Part shown: positions 1 to 6,386 of the stretch, piece after piece
Numbering within the stretch: position 1 is the first letter of the stretch
How the letters are laid out: every line of letters starts with the position of its first letter
DNA from: an uncultured Ignavibacteriota bacterium
Lineage (GTDB): Bacteria > Bacteroidota > Ignavibacteria > Tepidaquicellales > Tepidaquicellaceae
Reading direction: 5' to 3'
Length of the DNA stretch: 11,489 bases
Assembly: GCA_937959065.1 (NCBI GenBank)
Contig: CALGOI010000219.1
Location: forward strand, 1 to 11,489
Translations under genes and position numbers: made by a program
The notes under the pieces: model-generated
What the model was told of the DNA's origin: nothing
Database searches by the model: none
Seen by the model: the letters and a program-made list of their open reading frames with translations, nothing else

Positions 1-1191
1 TCCCTTATCAAGAGAAGACATAAGAAGGTTGATATAAGCCTTCTGACTAGTGAGCGGAGTTTTCAGTTCATGGCTAGCTGAGGAAATAAAATTATCTTTT
101 TGCTTTTCCAGCTGCTTTCTATCTGTAATATCATAAAGAGAACATTGTAAAAGCTTAATATCGTTTTCTTCATAGAGGAGAAAATTCACATCCGCAAATC
201 TATCGGTACCATTTTTAAAAACCAGTTCCGCAACGTTATACATACTGTTTATAGAGAGATGCTTCATAATTTTAGCGCCTTCCTGTTCGTCCGTCAAAAT
301 ATTAGTGTCATATAATTTCCTTCCAACAACGCTCTCTTTAGAGGTATTTATCAGTTTTAAGGCACATTGATTTATATCCAGTATTTCCCATGTTTCTGGG
401 TCAATAATTATAATTCCGCTTAATGATTTTTCAAATAATCTTTTGTACCTTGTTTCGGAAACTTTTAATTTCGATTCAATTAATTTACCGGACTCTATTT
501 CCGTTTCCAGAGACGCGGCTTTTTGCTGAAGAAGCGCGATCTCCATTAATTTTTGATTATTACTGCCTTTTAGAGAATAAGATTCAGAGGGGATAACATG
601 TGTATGATGATTACAAATATTTACGAAAGGTTCCCCGTCGTCTTTATTCTTGAATGACTTTGTGGGATAGGCGCAAAACAATGAGAAATTATTATTAAGC
701 TGGTAATCATTCCATGATTTTTCAAGCTCAATAGCCGCATTTTTATTTCCTGATTCCCATAATACAGCAACGATCTCTCCAAAAATTCTAAGCGGCTTTT
801 TCTTGAAGTTAAATGAAAGAAGGGTGTTATCCATAAAACGAAAAAACTTTTCGTTGTTAAGGACATCACCATCCATAATCTGTTCTAAAGCAGTTTCAAC
901 ATTAATCGTCAATAAATTTCCTTCTTTCTCAGCCTTCTCGTGATTGAAGCCGACTTTATTCAATAGAGAATATAATTCTTTAATATGTGAATCCGTCCCG
1001 ATCACCAGGGCAGCTTCCGAAGTAATAATATATTCCGAGAGATAATTTATTAAAAAATTGTCTGCTTCATAAAATTGGACAAAATGAGCTTTATCGGAGC
1101 TTTTCCAATCCTCAGGATCGGAAAAATTCTGAACGTTGTCAGGTGTGTAGAATTTCGAATTATTATTTAAAATATCGTTGTTATTGTACAT
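1..1191 (-). CDS. Sensor histidine kinase with MEDS and PAS domains (partial, C-terminus beyond window)
   Basis: The reading frame is open from an ATG at 1191 to the window edge: 397 codons with no stop. It has no signal peptide or membrane segment, so the protein is probably cytoplasmic. Residues about 33-177 match the MEDS (DcmR-type sensory) domain: HFVQFYE at 36-42, an 'ALVIGT' strand, 'RIFGEIVAVLW', and the closing 'FSLFCAYP' around Cys173. A probable coiled coil (about 205-245) leads to a PAS domain (about 249-353) ending in 'YDITDRKQLE'. The HisKA dimerisation helix then begins, with the H-box 'SASHELKTPLT' and the phosphorylatable His at residue 374. The ATP-binding HATPase domain should lie past base 1. 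By family, the protein autophosphorylates on His and passes phosphate to a response regulator. The MEDS ligand is unknown; halogenated or one-carbon compounds are suggested for relatives. An AGGA lies only two bases before the ATG, a weak ribosome site. Domain calls are confident; the signal sensed is not known. Confidence 0.92.
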   Translation of the reverse strand, partial: MYNNNDILNNNSKFYTPDNVQNFSDPEDWKSSDKAHFVQFYEADNFLINYLSEYIITSEAALVIGTDSHIKELYSLLNKVGFNHEKAEKEGNLLTINVETALEQIMDGDVLNNEKFFRFMDNTLLSFNFKKKPLRIFGEIVAVLWESGNKNAAIELEKSWNDYQLNNNFSLFCAYPTKSFKNKDDGEPFVNICNHHTHVIPSESYSLKGSNNQKLMEIALLQQKAASLETEIESGKLIESKLKVSETRYKRLFEKSLSGIIIIDPETWEILDINQCALKLINTSKESVVGRKLYDTNILTDEQEGAKIMKHLSINSMYNVAELVFKNGTDRFADVNFLLYEENDIKLLQCSLYDITDRKQLEKQKDNFISSASHELKTPLTSQKAYINLLMSSLDKG

Positions 1192-1323
1192 AATCCTATA
1201 TATATCTTCACAATACTAATAAATTTAACCTGAGAAAGTGAAATAAGCAAATTATATCAAAGGCCTTAAATCACTGTAAGCTATAGGGTTAAATCTTTTC
1301 AGTGTCGGGAAATTGGACAAACC

Positions 1324-1351
1324 CTGAAAATGGGGGCTTTTATCTTATAAT
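1324..1351 (+). promoter_or_regulatory. Candidate sigma70-type promoter for the DinB-cupin pair
   Basis: A perfect TATAAT (1346-1351) is preceded, at a 16-base spacing, by CTGAAA (1324-1329), which matches TTGACA at four of six positions. It sits about 85 bases upstream of the ATG at 1436. TATAAT occurs by chance in AT-rich DNA, so this is only a candidate. Confidence 0.3.
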
Positions 1352-1370
1352 AAAACTACTATTAAAGGAT

Positions 1371-1394
1371 AGGGAATCCCTGATAACCGGGATT
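1371..1394 (+). promoter_or_regulatory. Two overlapping, mutually exclusive small hairpins in the leader of the DinB-cupin pair
   Basis: AATCCC (1375-1380) pairs with GGGATT (1389-1394) across an 8-base loop. The same AATCCC also lies in a tighter inverted repeat, AGGGA-A-TCCCT (1371-1381). The site lies between the candidate promoter and the ATG at 1436. It could be an operator half-site pair or a leader structure. The stems are short, so chance is possible. Confidence 0.25.
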
Positions 1395-1435
1395 AGTTCT
1401 GTTTAAATTAAAGGGTTTTTTAAATAAATTAATTT

Positions 1436-1885
1436 ATGGAAAACATTTTAAAGACAATGCTGGAGTATAACGATTTCTCAAACACAAGATACATCGATAT
1501 ATTGACTTCAGCCGAAGGAGATCTCGAGAGGGAGTTATTTTTATTTTCGCATATTTTGAATGCTCATCACATCTGGAACAGGAGGATTAACAATAAAGAT
1601 TTTAAACATAATGTATGGGAAGCACATAAGGTAGATTACTTCGCAGCTCTTCATGAAGAAAATCTACAAGAGACAAATGAAATCCTTTCGGAAGATGATC
1701 TTGATAGAGTTATCGTCTATCACAACTCTAAAGGTGATGAATTTTCAAATATAGTTGGCGACATGCTATTGCAGGCACTCAATCACGGTACATATCACAG
1801 GGGACAGATCGCGCAGCTGCTGAGAGCAAAAGACATCGACCCGCCGGGAACGGATTTTATAACTTTTAAGAGGATGGGGCAATAG
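1436..1885 (+). CDS. DinB/YfiT-superfamily protein (putative metal-dependent enzyme)
   Basis: A 149-residue protein of the usual DinB size, a four-helix bundle. The expected metal-binding triad is visible: His39 in 'FSHILNAHHIW' and His117/His121 in the hallmark 'NHGTYHRGQI'. DinB-fold proteins bind a divalent metal, and several characterised relatives are thiol-dependent transferases or hydrolases (for example bacillithiol or mycothiol S-transferases). The substrate here cannot be read from the sequence. 'DinB' in this sense is the damage-inducible fold, not DNA polymerase IV. The start is preceded by A/T-rich sequence without a Shine-Dalgarno site, as for most genes here. It is followed 13 bases later by a cupin gene, so the two are probably co-transcribed. 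The family call is firm; the activity is open. Confidence 0.9.
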   Translation: MENILKTMLEYNDFSNTRYIDILTSAEGDLERELFLFSHILNAHHIWNRRINNKDFKHNVWEAHKVDYFAALHEENLQETNEILSEDDLDRVIVYHNSKGDEFSNIVGDMLLQALNHGTYHRGQIAQLLRAKDIDPPGTDFITFKRMGQ

Positions 1886-1898
1886 TTTAATTAAAAAT

Positions 1899-2264
1899 AT
1901 GGAAAAAGTAAATCTAGCAGAAAAGTTCGATAAGATAACAGAGTATTACTCGCCAAAACTTGTTGGTGAATTGAACGGGCAGTACGTTAAGCTTGCAAAG
2001 CTGAAGGGACCGTTCGTAATGCATAAGCACGACGACGAGGATGAGCTCTTCCTGGTAGTGAAGGGCTCGATGGAAATGAAGTACACCGACAGGACGGAGA
2101 TTATAAACGAAGGGGAGTTCGTAATAGTACCGCGGGGAGTGGAGCACTGCCCGAACGCGGAGGAGGAAGTCCACCTTATGTTATTCGAACCAAAAAGCGT
2201 GGTGAATACCGGTAACGTAACAAATGAAAAGACAGTCAACCCGGAAGATATGGAGTGGCTATGA
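1899..2264 (+). CDS. Small single-domain cupin protein
   Basis: A 121-residue protein with both cupin motifs. Motif 1 is 'GPFVMHKHDDEDELF' (His42, His44, Glu49 as likely metal ligands) and motif 2 is 'GEFVIVPRGVEHCP' (His83 the fourth ligand). All four ligands of a mononuclear metal cupin are present, so it is probably a functional metal-binding beta-barrel. No signal peptide is seen, so it should be cytoplasmic. Small stand-alone cupins include isomerases, dioxygenases and sugar- or ligand-binding proteins; the sequence does not choose among them. It lies 13 bases after the DinB gene and is followed by a strong hairpin, fitting a two-gene operon. GC content is visibly higher in the middle of this gene (about 2000-2170) than in its neighbours. 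Confidence 0.9.
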   Translation: MEKVNLAEKFDKITEYYSPKLVGELNGQYVKLAKLKGPFVMHKHDDEDELFLVVKGSMEMKYTDRTEIINEGEFVIVPRGVEHCPNAEEEVHLMLFEPKSVVNTGNVTNEKTVNPEDMEWL

Positions 2265-2285
2265 AAATAATTATTTGTGATTGAT

Positions 2286-2312
2286 TATCCCCCCTTAGCG
2301 AAAGGGGGGATA
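2286..2312. terminator. Strong hairpin between convergent genes, probable bidirectional terminator or repeat element
   Basis: An 11-bp perfect stem (2286-2296 with 2302-2312) containing six consecutive C:G pairs closes a 5-base loop. It lies 21 bases after the cupin stop and about 60 bases beyond the stop of the convergent CNNM gene. It has no following T-tract on either strand, so it is not a textbook intrinsic terminator. It may be a dispersed intergenic palindrome. Confidence 0.6.
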
Positions 2313-2373
2313 TTCAGGATTCAATTTATAGCTTAAAATAATACGGCAAGTATTTCTATTGATCGGTAATTGG

Positions 2374-3657
2374 CTATGAGATATAAAGTTTAATTTTTAA
2401 GATTCTGTTTCCTTTCATTTCCATTACTTTGAATTTATAATTTTTCCAAATGTATTCGTCATTTACCTTAGGGACTTCCTCTAGGTTTGTCATAACCAGT
2501 CCGGCAACGGTTTTAAAACCGTCTTCTTCGTTAGGAAGGTAATTTTCTTTAATTAATTCCTTTAAATCTTCGATTATAAATGTACCTCTCAATTCGAATT
2601 CGTTTTCATTAGTTTTAATTATATCGTCTTCATCATCCCCTTCGATTTCACCTACAACGGAATCTATTACGTCCCCAAGTGTAACAAGACCTTCAGTGCC
2701 TCCGTATTTATTTGTGACAATCACAATATGGGTTTTTTTCTTTTTAAAAATGTCCAGCATATGCAGTGCCGGAGTTTCTTCGGATGTTTTTACAATCGGC
2801 ATTATATTTTTCTGGAGGTCTAATCTGTCATTCAGAGCAATGTCTTTTAAAACTTCCTTTGAGTTTACAAAACCTAAAACATTATCAAAATTTCCATCAA
2901 TCACCGGGAATCTCGAGTATGGGTTTTTCAATATTGTACTTATTATTTTGTCATCAGTATCTTTTATGTTCAGGAATACAATCTCTTGACGGATTTTCAT
3001 AATGGACGAAACCTCGAGGTCACCGGCTTTAAATACCCGTTCGATTATATCTTTTTCCATTTCGTCTATGACACCGCTCTTTGTTCCTTCGTCAACAAGA
3101 ATTTTGATCTCCTCAGCTGACACTGCTGATTTTGTAGACGGTCTGAAATTTAAGATCTTTAAAACTATATCAGTAGATACGCTGAGTATCCAAATAAATG
3201 GTTTAGTTGCAACGGAGATAAAACTCATCGGCTTTGCGGATATTAAAGCTAAGCCTTCGGGGTTATTTATTGCCAACCGTTTAGGTACCAACTCACCGAT
3301 AACCAGGGAAAGGTAAGTAATTATTATAACCACTAAAAGAAATCCTAGTGTTTCACTGTAAGGCACCAAAAACTCTATATTATTTAATAAGGCAGTGAGT
3401 TTAACAGATAATGTTGCTCCTCCAAATGCTCCGGCAAATATTCCTATGAGGGTAATACCAATCTGAACAGTGGAAAGAAAAGTATTGGGAGATTTCGAAA
3501 GTTTTAGAGCAGCAGATGCTCTCTTGCTTCCACCCAATGCCAGTTTTTTCAATCTCGATTTAGAGGACGAAACCATAGCTATTTCCGAGCCGGCAAAAAC
3601 TCCATTTAAAATTATGAGCAATAAAATGATTATAACTTCAAATACTATACTGTCCAA
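2374..3657 (-). CDS. CNNM/CorC (HlyC/CorC) family membrane protein with CBS pair
   Basis: A 427-residue inner-membrane protein with full family architecture. The N-terminal CNNM (DUF21) domain has hydrophobic segments at about 4-26, 62-80, 103-121 and 140-165, with the conserved 'NGVFAGSEIAM' (18-28) and 'GELVPKR' (121-127). A CBS pair follows at about 213-337, including 'SRFPVID' and 'EGLVTLGDVIDSVVGEI', then a C-terminal CorC_HlyC (transporter-associated) domain at about 350-427. Relatives bind Mg-ATP in the CBS pair and are implicated in Mg2+ (or Co2+, Na+-coupled) efflux and resistance; the old 'hemolysin' name is misleading. The start codon is TTG, chosen because GAGGAG sits just upstream and because the next in-frame ATG (residue 28) would delete the first membrane helix. 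It is divergent from the 3754 gene across 96 bases. Confidence 0.95.
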   Translation of the reverse strand: MDSIVFEVIIILLLIILNGVFAGSEIAMVSSSKSRLKKLALGGSKRASAALKLSKSPNTFLSTVQIGITLIGIFAGAFGGATLSVKLTALLNNIEFLVPYSETLGFLLVVIIITYLSLVIGELVPKRLAINNPEGLALISAKPMSFISVATKPFIWILSVSTDIVLKILNFRPSTKSAVSAEEIKILVDEGTKSGVIDEMEKDIIERVFKAGDLEVSSIMKIRQEIVFLNIKDTDDKIISTILKNPYSRFPVIDGNFDNVLGFVNSKEVLKDIALNDRLDLQKNIMPIVKTSEETPALHMLDIFKKKKTHIVIVTNKYGGTEGLVTLGDVIDSVVGEIEGDDEDDIIKTNENEFELRGTFIIEDLKELIKENYLPNEEDGFKTVAGLVMTNLEEVPKVNDEYIWKNYKFKVMEMKGNRILKIKLYIS

Positions 3658-3661
3658 ATGA

Positions 3662-3667
3662 CTCCTC
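3662..3667 (-). promoter_or_regulatory. Shine-Dalgarno site that fixes the TTG start of the CNNM gene
   Basis: On the minus strand GAGGAG ends four bases before TTG at 3657-3655. Most other genes in the window lack such a site, so it is good evidence that TTG is the true start. Confidence 0.75.
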
Positions 3668-3753
3668 TTTTATTTTTTATCATTTAAAGATACCAAATTT
3701 CTGATTTAAATATTAAAATCAGATATGTAATTTACATTTTAATTAAAATATAA

Positions 3754-4053
3754 ATGACCTATAAAGAATATTCGGCAAGCCTTGCAAATGATAACCCACC
3801 CCGGGAACTGAATGAACTCCTTACTTCTCTCTGGTATGAACGAAAAGGGGACTGGGGCCGATCACACGAGATAGCACAATCTATCGGCGGGAAGGATACG
3901 GCATGGATCCACGCGTACCTGCACCGTAAGGAAGGTGATATTGGAAACGCCGGTTACTGGTATTCGATGGCAGGAAGGACACTTCCAATAAACAAAACCT
4001 TTGAAGAAGAATGGAAAGAAATAGTAATGGAGTTATTAGATACTGCTGATTAA
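3754..4053 (+). CDS. Conserved small protein of unknown function ('AWIHAYLHRKEGD' family)
   Basis: A 99-residue, probably cytoplasmic protein with no signal peptide. Its landmarks are 'NDNPP' near residue 13, 'LWYERKGDW' (26-34), 'DTAWIHAYLHRKEGD' (about 48-62) and 'NAGYWYSMAGR' (about 65-75). I recognise this pattern as a widespread uncharacterised bacterial family, usually about 90-110 residues. The regular helix-rich layout, with 'GDW..(A/S)HE.AQ' and 'GD.GNA.YWY..A', resembles one or two TPR/Sel1-like helical hairpins, suggesting a protein-binding role; that is inference only. It reads into the remnant of a SET-domain gene, whose coding trace begins before this gene's stop, so the two were probably translationally coupled once. 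No Shine-Dalgarno site is seen. It is expected to be a real gene because the motif block is family-conserved. Confidence 0.8.
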   Translation: MTYKEYSASLANDNPPRELNELLTSLWYERKGDWGRSHEIAQSIGGKDTAWIHAYLHRKEGDIGNAGYWYSMAGRTLPINKTFEEEWKEIVMELLDTAD

Positions 4054-4257
4054 AACCAAGGTATTGAAAAGCCCGATACACGGGTACGGGCTGTTCGCAG
4101 ATGAGTTCATTCCGAAAGGAACGCGAGTATGGAGGTTCACTCCCGGTTTTGATATCGAACTGGTGCTTCCTTAGACAAATACGGAATCAATGTGGCAATA
4201 AAGGACATTTATATAGACAAAGAAATAACAATAGATTACACTACAATAGAGAAGTGA
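4040..4257 (+). pseudogene. Remnant of a SET-domain protein (lysine methyltransferase-like) with internal deletion
   Basis: In the frame starting at 4040 the translation runs from 'LLIKTKV' through 'SPIHGYGLFADEFIPKGTRV' and 'WRFTPGFDIEL' to a stop at 4172-4174. This is the N-terminal half of a small bacterial SET-domain protein. Directly after, in another frame (4174-4254), comes 'GINVAIKDIYIDKEITIDY' and 'TTIEK', the characteristic end of a SET domain ('vA.rDI..GEEltxDY'). The middle, which should carry the catalytic NHS..PN motif and roughly 60 residues, is absent. So the gene has an internal deletion plus a frame change and cannot encode an active enzyme. The expected ATG position (4040-4042) is ATA. 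Its 5' end overlaps the upstream 99-residue gene by 14 bases. The unrelated frame at 4101-4292 is a shadow. I am confident of the SET identity and fairly confident it is dead. Confidence 0.82.
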
Positions 4258-4309
4258 ATCCCACGAAACCTCATACCATAATGAGTAGTTAAATACTCAA
4301 ATACATTAT

Positions 4310-5080
4310 ATGAAAAGACTATTATACATATTTATATTAACACTTTTAACTGCGGGTTCATACGCGCAGGATAAAGCGGCGGATACGACAAGAATTTTAT
4401 TCATAGGTAACAGCTACACATTTATGAACGATCTTCCCGGTACTTTTGCAAAACTGTCCGAATCCGGCGGTCATCCGGTTAAAGCTGATATCAGCGCGAT
4501 TGCAAATAACACACTTGCAAAACATACGAAAAATAAAAAAACAGTCGAAAAGATAAAGAATGGTAAGTGGAATTACGTTGTATTACAGGAGCACAGCATT
4601 GGTACGGTCATAGACTCTTTCAGGACAAAGTACACATATCCTGCGGTAGAATATCTGGATTCGCTGATCAAAATAAAGAAGGCGAAGACACTCCTTTACA
4701 TGACATGGGGAAGAAAGAAGGGCGGAATACAGATACTGGATTCATTAAGTACGAAGAGGTACAAGGATTATTTCGAAATGCAGAAAGACCTGGAGAAGGA
4801 ATACAAAGAGCTCGGGAAAAAATTCGGCGCGAAGGTCGTACCTGCAGGTCTTGCATGGCAGAACGTGATAAAGAAATACTACTTCTCCGACCTGTGGAAC
4901 GAAGACGAGAGTCATCCTAATCTCGAAGCAACATATCTAAATGCTTGTGTTTTTTACGCGACAGTTTTTGGTAAAAGCCCGGTCGGTCTTAAATACACCG
5001 CGGGATTAGACAAAAGCTACGCGCAATTCCTGCAGGAAACAGCATACAGCACATACAAACAATACTACGGGATAAACTAA
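4310..5080 (+). CDS. Secreted SGNH/GDSL-type hydrolase
   Basis: A 256-residue protein with a Sec signal peptide (residues 1 to about 20, positive 'MKRL', hydrophobic core, ending 'GSYAQ'). The mature part starts with the SGNH block I 'ILFIGNSYTFMNDLP', where Ser35 of G-N-S is the expected nucleophile. 'YVVLQEHS' (89-96) is a probable later conserved block. 'DESHPN' (199-204) supplies the DxxH pair, Asp199 and His202, that completes the triad. 'FIGNSYTF..DLP' with 'LQEHS' is typical of the secreted GNS variants (DUF4886-like) common in Bacteroidota, many linked to deacetylation of carbohydrates or other esters. No substrate can be assigned. It is probably periplasmic or extracellular. Its stop is three bases from the stop of the convergent gene, so no separate terminator is visible between them. 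Confidence 0.85.
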   Translation: MKRLLYIFILTLLTAGSYAQDKAADTTRILFIGNSYTFMNDLPGTFAKLSESGGHPVKADISAIANNTLAKHTKNKKTVEKIKNGKWNYVVLQEHSIGTVIDSFRTKYTYPAVEYLDSLIKIKKAKTLLYMTWGRKKGGIQILDSLSTKRYKDYFEMQKDLEKEYKELGKKFGAKVVPAGLAWQNVIKKYYFSDLWNEDESHPNLEATYLNACVFYATVFGKSPVGLKYTAGLDKSYAQFLQETAYSTYKQYYGIN

Positions 5081-5083
5081 TTT

Positions 5084-5581
5084 TTAATAATGTCCTCTTA
5101 TCTCATTAACTACCATTGCAATCTCGTTGTCGAGTCTCATTGAGGCTTCAACTACATTCTTAGCAGACAATATAAATGTTTCAAACCAGTCCCCGGAACC
5201 ATCATATTCCTTGATCTCATCCATATTTGACGCAGCCCATTTTTCATACCCCGCGATGTATTTACTGATCACATCAGCTGTGGTGCCGAAGTTCGGGTTA
5301 TAGTTTTCGATTACCTGCGCGGTATTCGAGTTTTTCTCCACAGTTTCCAGATCGGTAGTAATACTTGCGACAGTCCTTGAGTATGAATTAATTATGTCCT
5401 GATCTTCTACGAATGTTTCACTACCGTAAGTGTTATTGTCAAAAGCCACTGAAAATAAAGCATTGATACGAAGAGTCTGATTTCTTGCTCCTTTTAGCTC
5501 TTCCTCGAATGCTTCGACAGACTGTGAATAACCCGCACTAACCAATAGGAGAAAAACAAAAAGTGTTAATAATTTTTTCAT
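5084..5581 (-). CDS. Small secreted protein of unknown function
   Basis: 165 residues, beginning with a clear Sec signal peptide ('MKKLLTLFVFLLLVSAGYSQ', cleavage probably near residue 20). The mature part of about 145 residues has no cysteine. It is acidic and probably mostly helical, with aromatic patches 'YEKWAASNMDEI' and 'GDWFETFI'. I recognise no family. It starts 26 bases after the stop of the oxidoreductase gene on the same strand and is probably co-transcribed with it, although one product is exported and the other cytoplasmic. It is tail to tail with the SGNH hydrolase, with three bases between. The signal peptide makes it very likely a real gene; function cannot be inferred. Confidence 0.75.
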   Translation of the reverse strand: MKKLLTLFVFLLLVSAGYSQSVEAFEEELKGARNQTLRINALFSVAFDNNTYGSETFVEDQDIINSYSRTVASITTDLETVEKNSNTAQVIENYNPNFGTTADVISKYIAGYEKWAASNMDEIKEYDGSGDWFETFILSAKNVVEASMRLDNEIAMVVNEIRGHY

Positions 5582-5607
5582 TTGTACTCTGTTTAGTTAA
5601 AATAAAA

Positions 5608-6222
5608 TTATCTTTTTAAAACTTTGAAAGCAATGTCGCGGCCGGCTTTCCGGAAAATGGCTAGATTTATCCACGCGAAGGCAAGCTCCTCCAGTAAAGT
5701 GAACTTATCATCACCACCAAAATCATAACATTTTTCAAACCCGAGGTCATTTGATAGTTTCATCGCAATTTCCTTTCCCTTAGCACTGTCACCGGCTGTA
5801 AACATATCCGCAGAAATACCATTATAATCTGGATTTTTCATTCCTTCGTACCCAATGGTATTGAAACACTTGACTACGTCCCAGCAATTCGTCCAATCTT
5901 TGATGGCATAACTTGTACTTTCAAAATCCCCCGCCTTGGAGGAGAATGAGTTCATGGCGTCAATGATTACCTTATCACTAAGATCTCCGAACTGATCACA
6001 TACTTCCTTTAATGCCTCAGGCGGAAGAGCTATGAGAATTACATCTGCTATTTCTGCAGCATCTTCTATTGAATGTATTGAAATATTCTCATTTGAAATA
6101 AGCTCATTATATTTCTCATCTTCGGGATTCCGTGTACCAAGAAAAATTTTGTGTCCCTTGTTAGCCCAGCCTTCCGCAAGAGCGGAGCCAACATTACCCG
6201 GGCCTATTACAGCAATTTTCAT
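5608..6222 (-). CDS. NADP-dependent oxidoreductase of the F420-reductase-like (NpdG-like) family
   Basis: A 204-residue protein that opens directly with a Rossmann fold. 'MKIAVIGPGNVGSALA' contains GxGxxG in GPGNVG (7-12), and 'LGTRNP' (28-33) has the Thr-Arg that usually marks NADP(H) preference. 'ADVILIALPPEAL' and 'KVIIDAMN' are the standard later strands. The C-terminal helix 'LLEELAFAWINLA' followed by 'AGRDIAFKVLKR' is typical of the family annotated as NADPH-dependent F420 reductase or 'NAD(P)-binding'. In bacteria without F420 these act on unknown electron acceptors or short substrates, so F420 should not be assumed. It is cytoplasmic, probably the first gene of a pair with the secreted protein downstream, and its length is normal. 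Confidence 0.88.
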   Translation of the reverse strand: MKIAVIGPGNVGSALAEGWANKGHKIFLGTRNPEDEKYNELISNENISIHSIEDAAEIADVILIALPPEALKEVCDQFGDLSDKVIIDAMNSFSSKAGDFESTSYAIKDWTNCWDVVKCFNTIGYEGMKNPDYNGISADMFTAGDSAKGKEIAMKLSNDLGFEKCYDFGGDDKFTLLEELAFAWINLAIFRKAGRDIAFKVLKR

Positions 6223-6296
6223 AAGTGAAATGGTTGTTAAATAAAAATTATCATTAAGCTAGCAATTTTAATTTTATTAAAAATGGTATTAATAAT

Positions 6297-6310
6297 GGAG
6301 ATTCATCTCC
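6297..6310. terminator. Small hairpin after the mscL-DinB pair, possible weak terminator
   Basis: GGAGA and TCTCC flank a 4-base TTCA loop. Reading the minus strand, it is followed by an A/T-rich stretch including a run of five T. It lies about 77 bases past the stop of the DinB gene at 6387 and before the start at 6222. The stem is only 5-6 bp. The rest of 6223-6386 shows no other signal to me. Confidence 0.3.
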
Positions 6311-6386
6311 CTCGGCAAGATTACCCTAAGTACACAATTTCCACTCCGCTTTAAAACCGGTAAACATTCCTTATTAACTTAACTGA

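Noticed and set aside
621..872. An 83-codon minus-strand open frame
   Set aside because: It sits inside the histidine kinase on the same strand in another frame. The kinase frame shows unbroken MEDS homology there.
2696..3661. Several plus-strand open frames opposite the CNNM gene
   Set aside because: They are antisense shadows of a complete, well-conserved membrane protein gene and show no signals of their own.
4101..4292. A 63-codon plus-strand open frame
   Set aside because: It is out of frame with the recognisable SET-domain coding traces on the same DNA and its protein shows no family features, so it is a by-product of the pseudogene.
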